Below are positions 29,284 through 38,481 of a DNA stretch of 50,109 nucleotides, piece by piece (position 1 is the stretch's first letter; each line of letters opens with the position of its first letter). Both the position numbers and the translations under genes were made by a program. Below the pieces are notes generated by a model, which had not been told where the DNA came from, searched no databases, and worked only from the letters and a program-made list of their open reading frames with translations. Origin of the DNA: an uncultured Clostridia bacterium (GTDB lineage Bacteria > Bacillota_I > Bacilli_A > RF39 > UBA660); contig CAMBUO010000009.1 of assembly GCA_945871105.1 (NCBI GenBank), positions 1-50,109 on the forward strand, written 5' to 3'.

Positions 29284-29601
29284 ATGGCAAATAATATAAG
29301 TTATAGTACTGATCAAATGAGAGAATGGTCAGATAATATGAGAAATATGGCTAGTGAATATGATAATAATATTCGTGCGTTATATCAAGAATTAGAAAGT
29401 TTTATAGGTAGTGGTTTTACAGGAGGATTAGCGGATGAATTTTTATCATCTTTTCAAGATAAGAAAAAAGAATTTATTGAAAATAAAAATATTATAGAAG
29501 AATGTGCAAAATTTATTAATGATCGCGCTAATAAAATTAATAGTGATGAAGAAGAAATAAGTAATCGCATTAAAAATGATAATTATTTTGATATTAGATA
29601 A
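29284..29601 (+). CDS. WXG100-like (ESAT-6-like) protein
   Basis: 105 aa two-helix protein, SYSTDQMREWSDNMRNMASEYDNN...FIGSGFTGGLADEFLSSFQDKKKEF. Confidence 0.75.
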   Translation: MANNISYSTDQMREWSDNMRNMASEYDNNIRALYQELESFIGSGFTGGLADEFLSSFQDKKKEFIENKNIIEECAKFINDRANKINSDEEEISNRIKNDNYFDIR

Positions 29602-29613
29602 AGGAGATAAAAG

Positions 29614-29898
29614 ATGGGAAAATTAGGTAATTTAAAAATCGATAAGTCTGAGGCTTTAAGTAAGTCAAGTAATATTCGTACTTATGCTAATAGTGTTAAA
29701 GACATATTGGAGGCAATGTCAGCAAAAATGAATGAGATAGATGATGAAAATGCAGGTATTTATCAAGGAACAAGTAGATCACGCGACTTAAAAGAACAAC
29801 TTGATGTAATTAAACAAAATTTTGAACCTATTTATAATCAAATAATGGCATTTGCTAATCAAATAGATATGACAGTAAATGCTGCTTCTAATCAATAA
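29614..29898 (+). CDS. WXG100-like protein
   Basis: 94 aa helical ORF: KLGNLKIDKSEALSKSSNIRTYANSVKDILEAMSAKMNEID...YQGTSRSRDLKEQLDVIKQNFEPI. Confidence 0.65.
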   Translation: MGKLGNLKIDKSEALSKSSNIRTYANSVKDILEAMSAKMNEIDDENAGIYQGTSRSRDLKEQLDVIKQNFEPIYNQIMAFANQIDMTVNAASNQ

Positions 29899-29906
29899 GG
29901 TGAATT

Positions 29907-30191
29907 ATGAATTCATATTCTTATGATTCAGCAGGATTCTCTAGTGTAATTGAGTCGCTTCAAACTCAATTAGATGAATATAGTAAAATTGTTGAAAAAA
30001 TAATGAATTTAAAAGACACAATTGCAAATTCTAATGAATGGGTACAAGATACGATAAAATCTCCATTTATTTCTAAATGTGATGAATATTTACTTTTTTA
30101 TTCTATTTTTATAACTAAATTAGAAGCACATGTAAATTATTTAAAAGGTAAAAATAGTGCTATGGAAAGTTTAGAAGATTATTATACTTGA
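29907..30191 (+). CDS. small helical protein of WXG100-like cluster
   Basis: 94 aa; tandem, same-strand arrangement with neighbours; NSNEWVQDTIKSPFISKCDEYL. Confidence 0.55.
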   Translation: MNSYSYDSAGFSSVIESLQTQLDEYSKIVEKIMNLKDTIANSNEWVQDTIKSPFISKCDEYLLFYSIFITKLEAHVNYLKGKNSAMESLEDYYT

Positions 30192-30198
30192 GGAGGTT

Positions 30199-30459
30199 AT
30201 GATGGAGACAAAAATAAACAAAACTCAGTTAGAAAGTTGGGGTACAGAAATTTATAATTTGAATGATGAAGCAATTACTAATTTAACTGATTTTAAAAGT
30301 TTAGTTAATACTATTCCTGATTCTTATAAATCTAATTCATCAGAAGCAATCATTAATAATATGGTTTCAGATTTAGATAATGCCATTAAGTGTCATTCTG
30401 ATATGGAAAGTTTACAAAGCTTTTTAGAAAGTATAATAGAATATGCTGAAAGTGCATAA
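30199..30459 (+). CDS. small helical protein of WXG100-like cluster
   Basis: 86 aa; KTQLESWGTEIYNLNDEAITNLTDFKSLVNTIPDSYKSNSSEAIINNMVSDL. Confidence 0.6.
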   Translation: MMETKINKTQLESWGTEIYNLNDEAITNLTDFKSLVNTIPDSYKSNSSEAIINNMVSDLDNAIKCHSDMESLQSFLESIIEYAESA

Positions 30460-30470
30460 TGGAGATTTTT

Positions 30471-31607
30471 ATGACAAGTTATTTAAATTTAACAACTAGA
30501 TTAGAGGAGATTAACTCTAATTTAGAAAATGATTATAGTAATATTAATTCCCTTTTAGAATCTTTAAAAGGAAGTTTTAATGGAGAATCTGCAACAAAAT
30601 TATGTAATGATTTATCAACTAGCTTAGAACAATTAAAGTCACAAATTACATTGGTTAATAGTTTAACAAAAGTTTTACCATTACTTGATGATCATTCTAC
30701 TAATGTTAAAACTTTAAACGATTATAAATCTAAAAAAAATAATTGGACTTCCGATAATCCAGAAGACACTAATCCATATAGTAGAACTGTTTCAAGCTAT
30801 GAATCCAAAGTTTCAACTATAGAGACTCAAATTACTAATCAAATGCCTACAATATCAAGTGTTACTAGTTCTATTACTTTAATTAACCCAACGATTGATT
30901 TTTCATATAAAAATTATACTAATGATGCTAAAGCAATTTTATCATTGGTTAAATCAGGACTTAATGTTTCATATGGTTCAGCTTATCAAACTTTAATTGA
31001 TAAAGCGATTGGAAGTTGGATAGATGGCTTTAAAAACAATTCATATAATTTAAGAACGGGTGTTTTATCTACATACTATACAGCTGATGAGATTGATTCT
31101 TTAATCGAAACCGAATCAATTGGAGCAACTCCTAGAGAAAAGGCGGTAATCGCAGCTTTAACAATTATAGAATTAGGCATAGATAATAACATGAAATCTC
31201 AATACAAATTAAGTACTAAATGCTTTAATAGTGTATCTAGACCATATGATACAAAAACTTTGATCAATAATGGAGCAGATTGTGCATCATATGTTAGTTG
31301 GGCTTTAAATACTGCTACTTCATCAAATTTTAATAATGCCACACTTGAAACTATAAGAAGACAAGGAACTAAAACAAGTTATGAAAATTTGCAACCAGGA
31401 GATATTATTTACAACTCTGGTCATGTTGCTATGGTTATTAATAATCAAATTAGCAATAATAGTGGTTATATTATTGTTGCCGATGCTAGTAGTTATGATA
31501 CCGGTGGTTATCCAAAAGGTATTAGACTTCAAAGAATAAGTTATAAAACTTTATCATCAATGTTCACAGGTTATGATTTAACTGAATTTTACGAAAGAAA
31601 TGCTTAA
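30471..31607 (+). CDS. LXG/WXG-like N-terminal helical domain fused to NlpC/P60- or CHAP-type cysteine peptidase
   Basis: MTSYLNLTTRLEEINSNLENDYSNINSLLESLKGSFNGESATKL; C-terminal GADCASYVSWALN...LQPGDIIYNSGHVAMVI. Confidence 0.8.
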   Translation: MTSYLNLTTRLEEINSNLENDYSNINSLLESLKGSFNGESATKLCNDLSTSLEQLKSQITLVNSLTKVLPLLDDHSTNVKTLNDYKSKKNNWTSDNPEDTNPYSRTVSSYESKVSTIETQITNQMPTISSVTSSITLINPTIDFSYKNYTNDAKAILSLVKSGLNVSYGSAYQTLIDKAIGSWIDGFKNNSYNLRTGVLSTYYTADEIDSLIETESIGATPREKAVIAALTIIELGIDNNMKSQYKLSTKCFNSVSRPYDTKTLINNGADCASYVSWALNTATSSNFNNATLETIRRQGTKTSYENLQPGDIIYNSGHVAMVINNQISNNSGYIIVADASSYDTGGYPKGIRLQRISYKTLSSMFTGYDLTEFYERNA

Positions 31608-31760
31608 TTTATTTGAAGAAAAATAATTGATTTTATATTCTGAAAAAGAGACTATTAAAAATTAAATAATTAATTTTGACTTAGTCTTTTTATTGTAAAT
31701 TAATGCTATTGTAATGGTTATATTAAGCATTTACAAAGATAATTTTTTTAAATAACTAAC

Positions 31761-31789
31761 AAAAAATCCAACTTATAAATTAAGTTGGA
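31761..31789 (-). terminator. terminator of minus-strand tRNA-Trp
   Basis: TCCAACTTA-TAAAT-TAAGTTGGA with A6 on plus strand (U6 on transcript). Confidence 0.75.
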
Positions 31790-31825
31790 CTATTTTAAGT
31801 TTAAAAATTCAAACTAATTTACATA

Positions 31826-31899
31826 TGGCAGGGGATGAGAGAATCGAACTCCCAACAGTGGTTTTGGAGACCATTATTATACCATTTAACTAATCCCCT
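31826..31899 (-). tRNA. tRNA-Trp(CCA)
   Basis: minus strand AGGGGAT.../ATCCCCT acceptor, anticodon loop CTCCAAA, encoded CCA. Confidence 0.93.
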
Positions 31900-32024
31900 A
31901 TATAAAATTATATTATTTAAACATAATGGTTTCAACATCTCTAAAACAAAAATATTTTAACATTATTTATATCACTTGTCAATTATTATTTTTTTATATA
32001 TAATATAACTGATTAGGAGGAATT

Positions 32025-32942
32025 ATGGCCGTTAATAAAAATGTACAATCTAAAATTATAAAAGATTTAAATTCAGGTAAAAAAAATATCAGTTCTAGAC
32101 AAAATAAAACAAAAAACTCAACATCAAGAAATAAGAATCAAGAAACAAAAATATCTTCAACTCCTAAAAATACTCCCAAAAAGAAGAGTAATTATCAAAA
32201 AATACAACAACAAATTCAAATATCCAAACAATTAGAAAAAGAAAAACAAAAAAAAGAGCAAATTAAAAAACAACAAAAACAGCAAATTGAAATTACTACT
32301 AAAGAAAATAAAAAAATAAAGAAAAATAAAACAAAAAAATCTCATAAAGAAAGTAACAAAAAAAACAATATTTTAAAAAAAGTAAAATTAGTCCTTTTAA
32401 GTTTTTTAATCAAAGTTAAAAATTTAATTATTAAAGTATTTAAAATCATTAAAAACATTTTCAAAAATCTTATCAAATTTTTTCAAGAAAAGTATTTAAA
32501 AATACGAAAGAATATTAATGATAAAGATAAAAATAAAACAAAGAAAGTTAAAAAAGATAATAATTATAAAGTTAATCGAAAAAAAGATACTAAAGACATT
32601 CTTAGAGAAGAAGATAATACTTTAATTTTAAAAAGTTTAACAGGAAAAATATTACCAGTTAGTTTAACTAAATGGGATAAAAAAAGACGAAGAAATATCT
32701 ATATAAAAGAAGCTTTATTGTTTACTATTATTTTTACTTTAATTGATGCTATTTGTTTTTATAATTTTTCATTTATGAATATATTAACTATTTTTGATAA
32801 TAATATTTGGAATTTGACATTAACAATTGCTTTAACTTTATTAATATTATTAATTATATCTTATATATTAGATTATTTAATATCAGAAGCCATGATAAGA
32901 AGATATCAAAAGAAATTTATACAAAAGAAACAAGGTGATTAA
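32025..32942 (+). CDS. Lys-rich membrane protein of unknown function
   Basis: highly basic N-terminal half, two C-terminal TM segments. Confidence 0.6.
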   Translation: MAVNKNVQSKIIKDLNSGKKNISSRQNKTKNSTSRNKNQETKISSTPKNTPKKKSNYQKIQQQIQISKQLEKEKQKKEQIKKQQKQQIEITTKENKKIKKNKTKKSHKESNKKNNILKKVKLVLLSFLIKVKNLIIKVFKIIKNIFKNLIKFFQEKYLKIRKNINDKDKNKTKKVKKDNNYKVNRKKDTKDILREEDNTLILKSLTGKILPVSLTKWDKKRRRNIYIKEALLFTIIFTLIDAICFYNFSFMNILTIFDNNIWNLTLTIALTLLILLIISYILDYLISEAMIRRYQKKFIQKKQGD

Positions 32943-34251
32943 AATAGAAATTCGCGGTTTAAACTTGGATAATATCAAAAAAATATCTGCTTTAAAAAAA
33001 GAAGAAAAATATTTTTTAGATTATCGAGTTAAAAGTTATGAAATATTTAAAAATTTAAATGATCCAGATTTTGGACCTAAATATACTATAGATTATGATA
33101 AGATAATTTATTATAAAACAATTCAAGATGATATGAAAAATAATTGGAGAGATGTTAATAGTAATGTTCAAGATGAATTTAAGGGCTTGGGGGTTTTAGA
33201 AAGTGAAAAAAATCTTGATGGTATAGGTATTCAATATGAAAGTGAAGTAATTTATCATAATATGTTAAAAGAATTAGAAGAAAAGAATGTTATATTTACT
33301 TCTATTGATGAAGCTATTAAAAAATATCCTGACTTAGTAAAAAAATATTTTGGTAAATTGGTTTCTAATAATGATAATAAGTTTGCAGCTTTAAATTCTT
33401 GTGTCTTTTCTGGAGGAAGTTTTATTTATGTACCAGATAATACGACTTTAGATAGACCATTGCAAAGTTATTTTCGAATTAATAGTAAAGAAATGGGACA
33501 ATTTGAAAGAACTTTAATAATTGTTGGTGATAATAGTAATTTACATTATATCGAAGGATGTACTGCTCCAACTTATAGTGAATCAAGTTTACATGCTGCT
33601 GTTGTTGAAATATTTGTTGGTAAAAATAGTAAGTGTCGTTATTCAACTATTCAAAATTGGGCTAATAATGTTAATAATTTAGTAACAAAAAGGGCATTAG
33701 TTTTAGAAAATGGTAGTATGGAATGGATTGATGGAAATATCGGTAGTTTAAATACAATGAAATATCCTGCTTGTATTTTAAAAGGAGATAATTCTAAGGG
33801 AACTTGTATAACTATTAGTGTAGCTTCAAAAAATCAATTTCAAGATACAGGTAGTAGAATGATTCATCTTGGAAAAAATACGAAAAGTAAAATTATTTCT
33901 AAAAGTATTGCTATGAATGGAGGAAATGCTACTTATCGAGGTAAAATAGAAATTAAACCATCTGCTTTTAATAGTGAAGCTAGTTTAAAATGTGATACAT
34001 TAATTTTAGATTCAAAGAGTAAGAGTGATACTTACCCAGTTAATATTAATCAAAATACAAGTAGTAGTTTAAATCATGAAGCAACTGTTTCAAAAATAAG
34101 TGAAGAAAACTTATGTTATTTAATGAGTAGGGGAATAAGTAGAGAAAAAGCTATTGAATTAATTATTTTAGGATTTATTGATGAATTTAAAAAAGAATTA
34201 CCAGTTGAGTATGCAGTTGAACTTAATCAACTAATCAAAAAAAATTTATAG
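32935..34251 (+). CDS. sufB: Fe-S cluster assembly protein SufB
   Basis: FAALNSCVFSGGSFIYVP, YIEGCTAPTYSESSLHAAVVEIFV, NHEATVSKISEENLCYLMSRGIS; GTG start. Confidence 0.93.
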   Translation: MIKIEIRGLNLDNIKKISALKKEEKYFLDYRVKSYEIFKNLNDPDFGPKYTIDYDKIIYYKTIQDDMKNNWRDVNSNVQDEFKGLGVLESEKNLDGIGIQYESEVIYHNMLKELEEKNVIFTSIDEAIKKYPDLVKKYFGKLVSNNDNKFAALNSCVFSGGSFIYVPDNTTLDRPLQSYFRINSKEMGQFERTLIIVGDNSNLHYIEGCTAPTYSESSLHAAVVEIFVGKNSKCRYSTIQNWANNVNNLVTKRALVLENGSMEWIDGNIGSLNTMKYPACILKGDNSKGTCITISVASKNQFQDTGSRMIHLGKNTKSKIISKSIAMNGGNATYRGKIEIKPSAFNSEASLKCDTLILDSKSKSDTYPVNINQNTSSSLNHEATVSKISEENLCYLMSRGISREKAIELIILGFIDEFKKELPVEYAVELNQLIKKNL

Positions 34252-34274
34252 TGTAAAATTGTGTAAAAGTTAAA
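34248..34274. repeat. direct repeat copy 1 (ATAGTGTAAAATTGTGTAAA-aGTTAAA)
   Basis: 20-bp exact match to 36322-36341, plus GTTAAA after 1-nt indel. Confidence 0.85.
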
Positions 34275-34984
34275 TAAGTTGATTATAGTATTAAATATAA
34301 AGGATTGAACAATAAAAATTTGTTGCTTTTTTTGGTTTGGAAATAAGCTTCAATATCTTTTAAAGTTTTTATTATAATTTATTTTAGTTTTATTTAACTT
34401 TTACTTATTAATATCGCAATATGAAATTAATAATTTTTTGGTATTGGAAAAATATTTTTTTAAAATTTATATATGGTGTATAACATATTTATTACAAGAT
34501 ATTTTAGTTTTTTTATATTCTAGTCCATTTGAATTTAAACTGAAAAATATTGTTATTTTTTACTAAAAATGATATAATTAATCATGGTAGGATGCATTTA
34601 TATAGCTTTTGATTAACCTTTATTTTTAAGTGATATCCTAAATTACAAGGAGGGATGATATTTAAATTTAGTATGTTAAAACTAAATAAATGAAACATAG
34701 CAAGATGTTTTATTTGTATTAATAATTTCAATTGTAGGTATGATATTAATAAATAAATTTGTAGTAAATAATGCTAAAAAGGTGATATAAATAAATGTAC
34801 TAGCAATTGATTTTACATTGATCTTCATTATATTATTTGGAAATATGAAATTTACTTACGTAAATGATAAGACTTCTAAATTATAAATTGGATTATATGT
34901 GGAGTAATCTTTGGATAATTTAAAGATTTAATTATGATATCAAAAGTGTAATATCTTCAAGTTCATTCATTGATTAAGTAAAAT

Positions 34985-35014
34985 AATCATCAGAAATAAG
35001 ATCTTCTGATGATT
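34985..35014. repeat. perfect 11-bp hairpin upstream of lipoprotein gene
   Basis: AATCATCAGAA-ataagatc-TTCTGATGATT. Confidence 0.8.
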
Positions 35015-35077
35015 GATTAGAAAAGGTGAAGATGACTCTTGCTAGTCATTTTCTATCATTATTGAAAGGATGTAAAG

Positions 35078-36292
35078 ATGAAAAAAATTAAATATATATT
35101 GTTGTTATGTACATTAACTTTTTTATTAACGGGTTGCGTTAAATATAATGCGAATATGGATATTAAAAAAGATAAATCAATGGATTTTTCAATAATATAT
35201 GCATTAGATTCTTCATTATTTGAAGATCAAAAATTATTAGAAGATAAAGACAAAAAAGAATTAGAAGATCGAGGTTTTACTGTTACTGATTATTCTCAAG
35301 ATAAAATGAAAGGATTTACAATTTCAAAGAAAATTAAAAATATTGATGACGTAAGTTCAACTTATGATTCGGAATATAGCATATCTGGAATATTAGATGA
35401 TAAATCAGAAAATGCATATATTTTTAAAGTAAAAAAAGGTCTTATAAAAAATACTTATACAGCTAAATTTAAATTTGATGCATCTGATAGTGATTTAAAT
35501 AACCCAACCGATGATTCATCTTCAGATTTAGATTCTGATTCTGATTTTTCTTTTGATTATGATTCGGATAGTTCTAGTTTTGATTCAGAATCAGATTTAT
35601 CTGATATGGATTTTTCTAGTATGATGTCAAATATGGATTTAAGTTTTAATGTAACTTTACCATATTCTGCAAAAAGTAATAATGCATCTACTGTTAATAA
35701 CGATGGTAAAAAATTAAGTTGGAATTTATCTTCAAATCAAGTTGAATTTATTGAATTTGAGTTTGAATTATATAATATGACAGTAATTTATGCTGGAGTA
35801 GGCGCTATTGTATTAATTTTAGTTATTATTATTTTCATTTTTAGCAACAATAAAAATAATAATTCAAACGAAAATGGAAATCAATCAACTATAAATACCC
35901 AACCTATACAACAATCTACAGTAGATAATAGTCAAAATATCATACAACAAACTCCTCAATTTTCACAAACAACTCAATCTAATATTGGTCAATCAGAAAG
36001 TGTACAACAACCTATAATGAGCAGTAATCAAAATATGCCACAAATAAATCAAAATACAATCCAGCAAACTTCTCAATTTGGACAAGCAATCCAATCTAAT
36101 TTTGTCCAACCACAAAGTGTACAACAATCTACAATGAGCAGTAATCAAAATATGCCACAAATAAATCAAAATACAATACAACAAACTCCTCAATTTGGAC
36201 AAGTAACTCAACCTAATATTGGTCAATCACAAAGTATACAACAACCTATAATAAATAATCAACAAATACAGCAAAATGATAATGATATTTGA
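35078..36292 (+). CDS. repeat-rich membrane lipoprotein (Ser/Asp-rich and Gln/Asn-rich regions)
   Basis: LLCTLTFLLTGC lipobox; DSDSDFSFDYDSDSSSFDSESD; C-terminal TM then Q/N-rich tandem repeats. Confidence 0.75.
   Translation: MKKIKYILLLCTLTFLLTGCVKYNANMDIKKDKSMDFSIIYALDSSLFEDQKLLEDKDKKELEDRGFTVTDYSQDKMKGFTISKKIKNIDDVSSTYDSEYSISGILDDKSENAYIFKVKKGLIKNTYTAKFKFDASDSDLNNPTDDSSSDLDSDSDFSFDYDSDSSSFDSESDLSDMDFSSMMSNMDLSFNVTLPYSAKSNNASTVNNDGKKLSWNLSSNQVEFIEFEFELYNMTVIYAGVGAIVLILVIIIFIFSNNKNNNSNENGNQSTINTQPIQQSTVDNSQNIIQQTPQFSQTTQSNIGQSESVQQPIMSSNQNMPQINQNTIQQTSQFGQAIQSNFVQPQSVQQSTMSSNQNMPQINQNTIQQTPQFGQVTQPNIGQSQSIQQPIINNQQIQQNDNDI
35950..36240. repeat. tandem 117-bp (39-aa) repeat, about 2.5 copies
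   Basis: CTCAAT landmarks at 35955, 36072, 36189 (117-bp period); units QTPQFSQTTQSNIGQSESVQQPIMSSNQNMPQINQNTIQ. Confidence 0.9.
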
Positions 36293-36321
36293 TGGGTAGA
36301 GATATAATTAGAGAAAAAAAC

Positions 36322-36347
36322 ATAGTGTAAAATTGTGTAAAGTTAAA
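36322..36347. repeat. direct repeat copy 2 (ATAGTGTAAAATTGTGTAAA-GTTAAA)
   Basis: matches 34248-34274. Confidence 0.85.
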
Positions 36348-36350
36348 AAT

Positions 36351-36379
36351 GTCGCAAATCGTTAGTTTGTGACTTTTTC
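36351..36379 (+). terminator. intrinsic terminator
   Basis: GTCGCAAA-tcgttag-TTTGTGAC-TTTTT. Confidence 0.7.
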
Positions 36380-36519
36380 TTTTTTAATTAAAAAAATTCT
36401 CTAGAGTGATTTAGATTATTTACTAAAAATTAATCTTAAAAAGGCGATTTAAAACGATTTTTTACTTTTTGACATCTTTGAAGTTAGTTTGTTATAGTGA
36501 TTTTGAAAGGAGGTTTTGT

Positions 36520-36870
36520 ATGGTAAATATGGTTATGTTAGTTGGTAGATTAACTAAAGATCCCGAAATGGTTGAAACAGAAAATGGGACTAAAGTATCA
36601 AGAGTTACTTTAGCTATTAATCGTATGTTCAAAAATTCTGATGGTGTTTATCAAACTGATTATGTTGACTGTGTCTTATGGAATAATTTTGCTAAAAATG
36701 TAAGTACCTATTGTAGTAAGGGCGACTTAATTGGTGTTCGTGGACGTTTACAAGTTGATATTTATGAAAAAGAAGGAATAAAAAAGAAAGTAACTGATGT
36801 TATTGCTGAAAGTATTACTTTTTTATCATCAAGTAAAAACAAAGAAGGAACAGTTTTAGAATCTAATTAA
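36520..36870 (+). CDS. ssb: single-stranded DNA-binding protein
   Basis: MVNMVMLVGRLTKDPEMVETENGTKVSRVTLAINRMFKNSDGVYQTDYVDCVLWNNFAKNV; RBS aaaggagg. Confidence 0.92.
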   Translation: MVNMVMLVGRLTKDPEMVETENGTKVSRVTLAINRMFKNSDGVYQTDYVDCVLWNNFAKNVSTYCSKGDLIGVRGRLQVDIYEKEGIKKKVTDVIAESITFLSSSKNKEGTVLESN

Positions 36871-36885
36871 CATATTTTAATATTA

Positions 36886-36988
36886 TTGAAGAAGGAACAT
36901 ACAAGTTATTTACTCATTTTTCTATAAACCTATATACTACTAATTTTAATACTTAATAAAATTTACTTATATTGAGTTCCTTCTTCAA
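36886..36988. repeat. 13-bp perfect inverted repeat flanking 77-bp AT-rich segment
   Basis: TTGAAGAAGGAAC (36886-36898) / GTTCCTTCTTCAA (36976-36988). Confidence 0.85.
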
Positions 36989-37072
36989 ATATATATTTTT
37001 ATTTTTTTTGGAAAAAGTGTTAAATTAAATTGACAACTTAAATAAGTTTTGCTATTATATATTTAGTCATTT

Positions 37073-37165
37073 GGAGTAGTACTCAAGAGGCTGAAGAGGC
37101 TCCCCTGCTAAGGGAGTAGATCGGGTTAAACTGGTGCGAGGGTTCAAATCCCTCCTGCTCCGCCA
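37073..37165 (+). tRNA. tRNA-Ser(GCT)
   Basis: acceptor GGAGTAG/CTGCTCC, long variable arm, anticodon loop CTGCTAA, encoded CCA. Confidence 0.93.
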
Positions 37166-37176
37166 TAATGATAGTA

Positions 37177-37200
37177 ACCTTATTATAAGGTTTTTTATTT
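37177..37200 (+). terminator. terminator of tRNA-Ser
   Basis: AACCTTA-TTA-TAAGGTT-TTTTATTTT. Confidence 0.7.
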
Positions 37201-37290
37201 TATCTTAAAAATATTGTTATTTCTTTAAAATAATAGGTTTTATTTTTTTATTATTTATTGTATAATAACATGGAAAAGGAGAAGTTATAT

Positions 37291-38472
37291 ATGAAAATAT
37301 TATCAGTAAATGCAGGTAGTTCATCTTTAAAATTCCAAATGTATGAAATGCCTGATGAAATTGTATTAATTAGTGGCGTTTTTGAACGCATTGGTATGGA
37401 AGAAAGTTTCTATACAATTAAATTAAATGGCGAAAAAATTGAAAAGAAAGTAGAATTAAAAGATCATAAAAGAGCTTTTGAACTTTTAGTTCAAGAATTA
37501 GTTGATAATAAGATTGTTGATAGTTTAGATGATATTGCTGGAATTGGTCATCGTATTGTTCAAGGTGGTTCTTATTTTGATAAGAGTGTTATAGCTAGTG
37601 AAGATGTTATTGCTAAAATTGACGAATTATCACCACTTGCACCTTTACATAATCCAGCTGCTATTGTAGGTATTAGAGCTGCTCAAGCTGTTGTACCAGG
37701 TGCTGTGCAAACTGTAGTATTTGATACAGCATATCATCAAACAATGCCAGAAGAAAATTATTTATATGCATTACCATATGATTTATGTCAAGATAACTTA
37801 ATTAGAAGATATGGTGCTCATGGAACAAGTCATCGTTATGTTGCTAATAAAATGAATGAAATTTTAGGAAGAGAAGATACTAAATTAATTACTTGTCATA
37901 TTGGTAATGGAGCAAGTATTAGTGCTGTTTTAAATGGAAAATGTCTAAATACATCAATGGGATTAACACCAAATGCCGGTCTTATTATGGGTACTCGTTG
38001 TGGTGATATTGACGCAACAATTTTACCTTATTTAATGGAAAAACAAAATATTTCTTGTAAAGAAATGGATCGTATTATGAATAAAGAAAGTGGATTACTT
38101 GGCATAAGTGGTGTTAGTAGTGATTCTCGTGATATTGAAGCAGGTATTAAAGAAGGAAATAAACGCTGTGAATTAGCACAAAAAATGTACGTTCGTCGTA
38201 TTATAGATTACATTGCTAAATATTATGTAGAATTAGGGGGATGTGATGGAATTATCTTTACAGCAGGCGTTGGAGAAAATAGTGTTCCTGTTCGTAAAGC
38301 AGTAATGGAAGGATTAGCTGTTTTAGGTGTTAAATTAGACGAAGATAAAAATAATATTCGAGGAAGTTTACAAAAAATTAGTGCTAATGATTCAAGTATT
38401 CCAGTTTATGTAATTCCTACTGACGAAGAATTAATGATTGCACGTGATACATTAAACTTAATAAATAGTTAG
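37291..38472 (+). CDS. ackA: acetate kinase
   Basis: MKILSVNAGSSSLKFQM, GHRIVQGG, HNPAAIVGI, VFDTAYHQTMP, RRYGAHGTSHRYV. Confidence 0.97.
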   Translation: MKILSVNAGSSSLKFQMYEMPDEIVLISGVFERIGMEESFYTIKLNGEKIEKKVELKDHKRAFELLVQELVDNKIVDSLDDIAGIGHRIVQGGSYFDKSVIASEDVIAKIDELSPLAPLHNPAAIVGIRAAQAVVPGAVQTVVFDTAYHQTMPEENYLYALPYDLCQDNLIRRYGAHGTSHRYVANKMNEILGREDTKLITCHIGNGASISAVLNGKCLNTSMGLTPNAGLIMGTRCGDIDATILPYLMEKQNISCKEMDRIMNKESGLLGISGVSSDSRDIEAGIKEGNKRCELAQKMYVRRIIDYIAKYYVELGGCDGIIFTAGVGENSVPVRKAVMEGLAVLGVKLDEDKNNIRGSLQKISANDSSIPVYVIPTDEELMIARDTLNLINS

Positions 38473-38481
38473 GAAGTTTAT

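Noticed and set aside
34260-35070. Possible coding gene in the ~800-bp gap
   Set aside because: No ORF of useful length in the supplied track; multiple stops in all frames, at most a decayed gene
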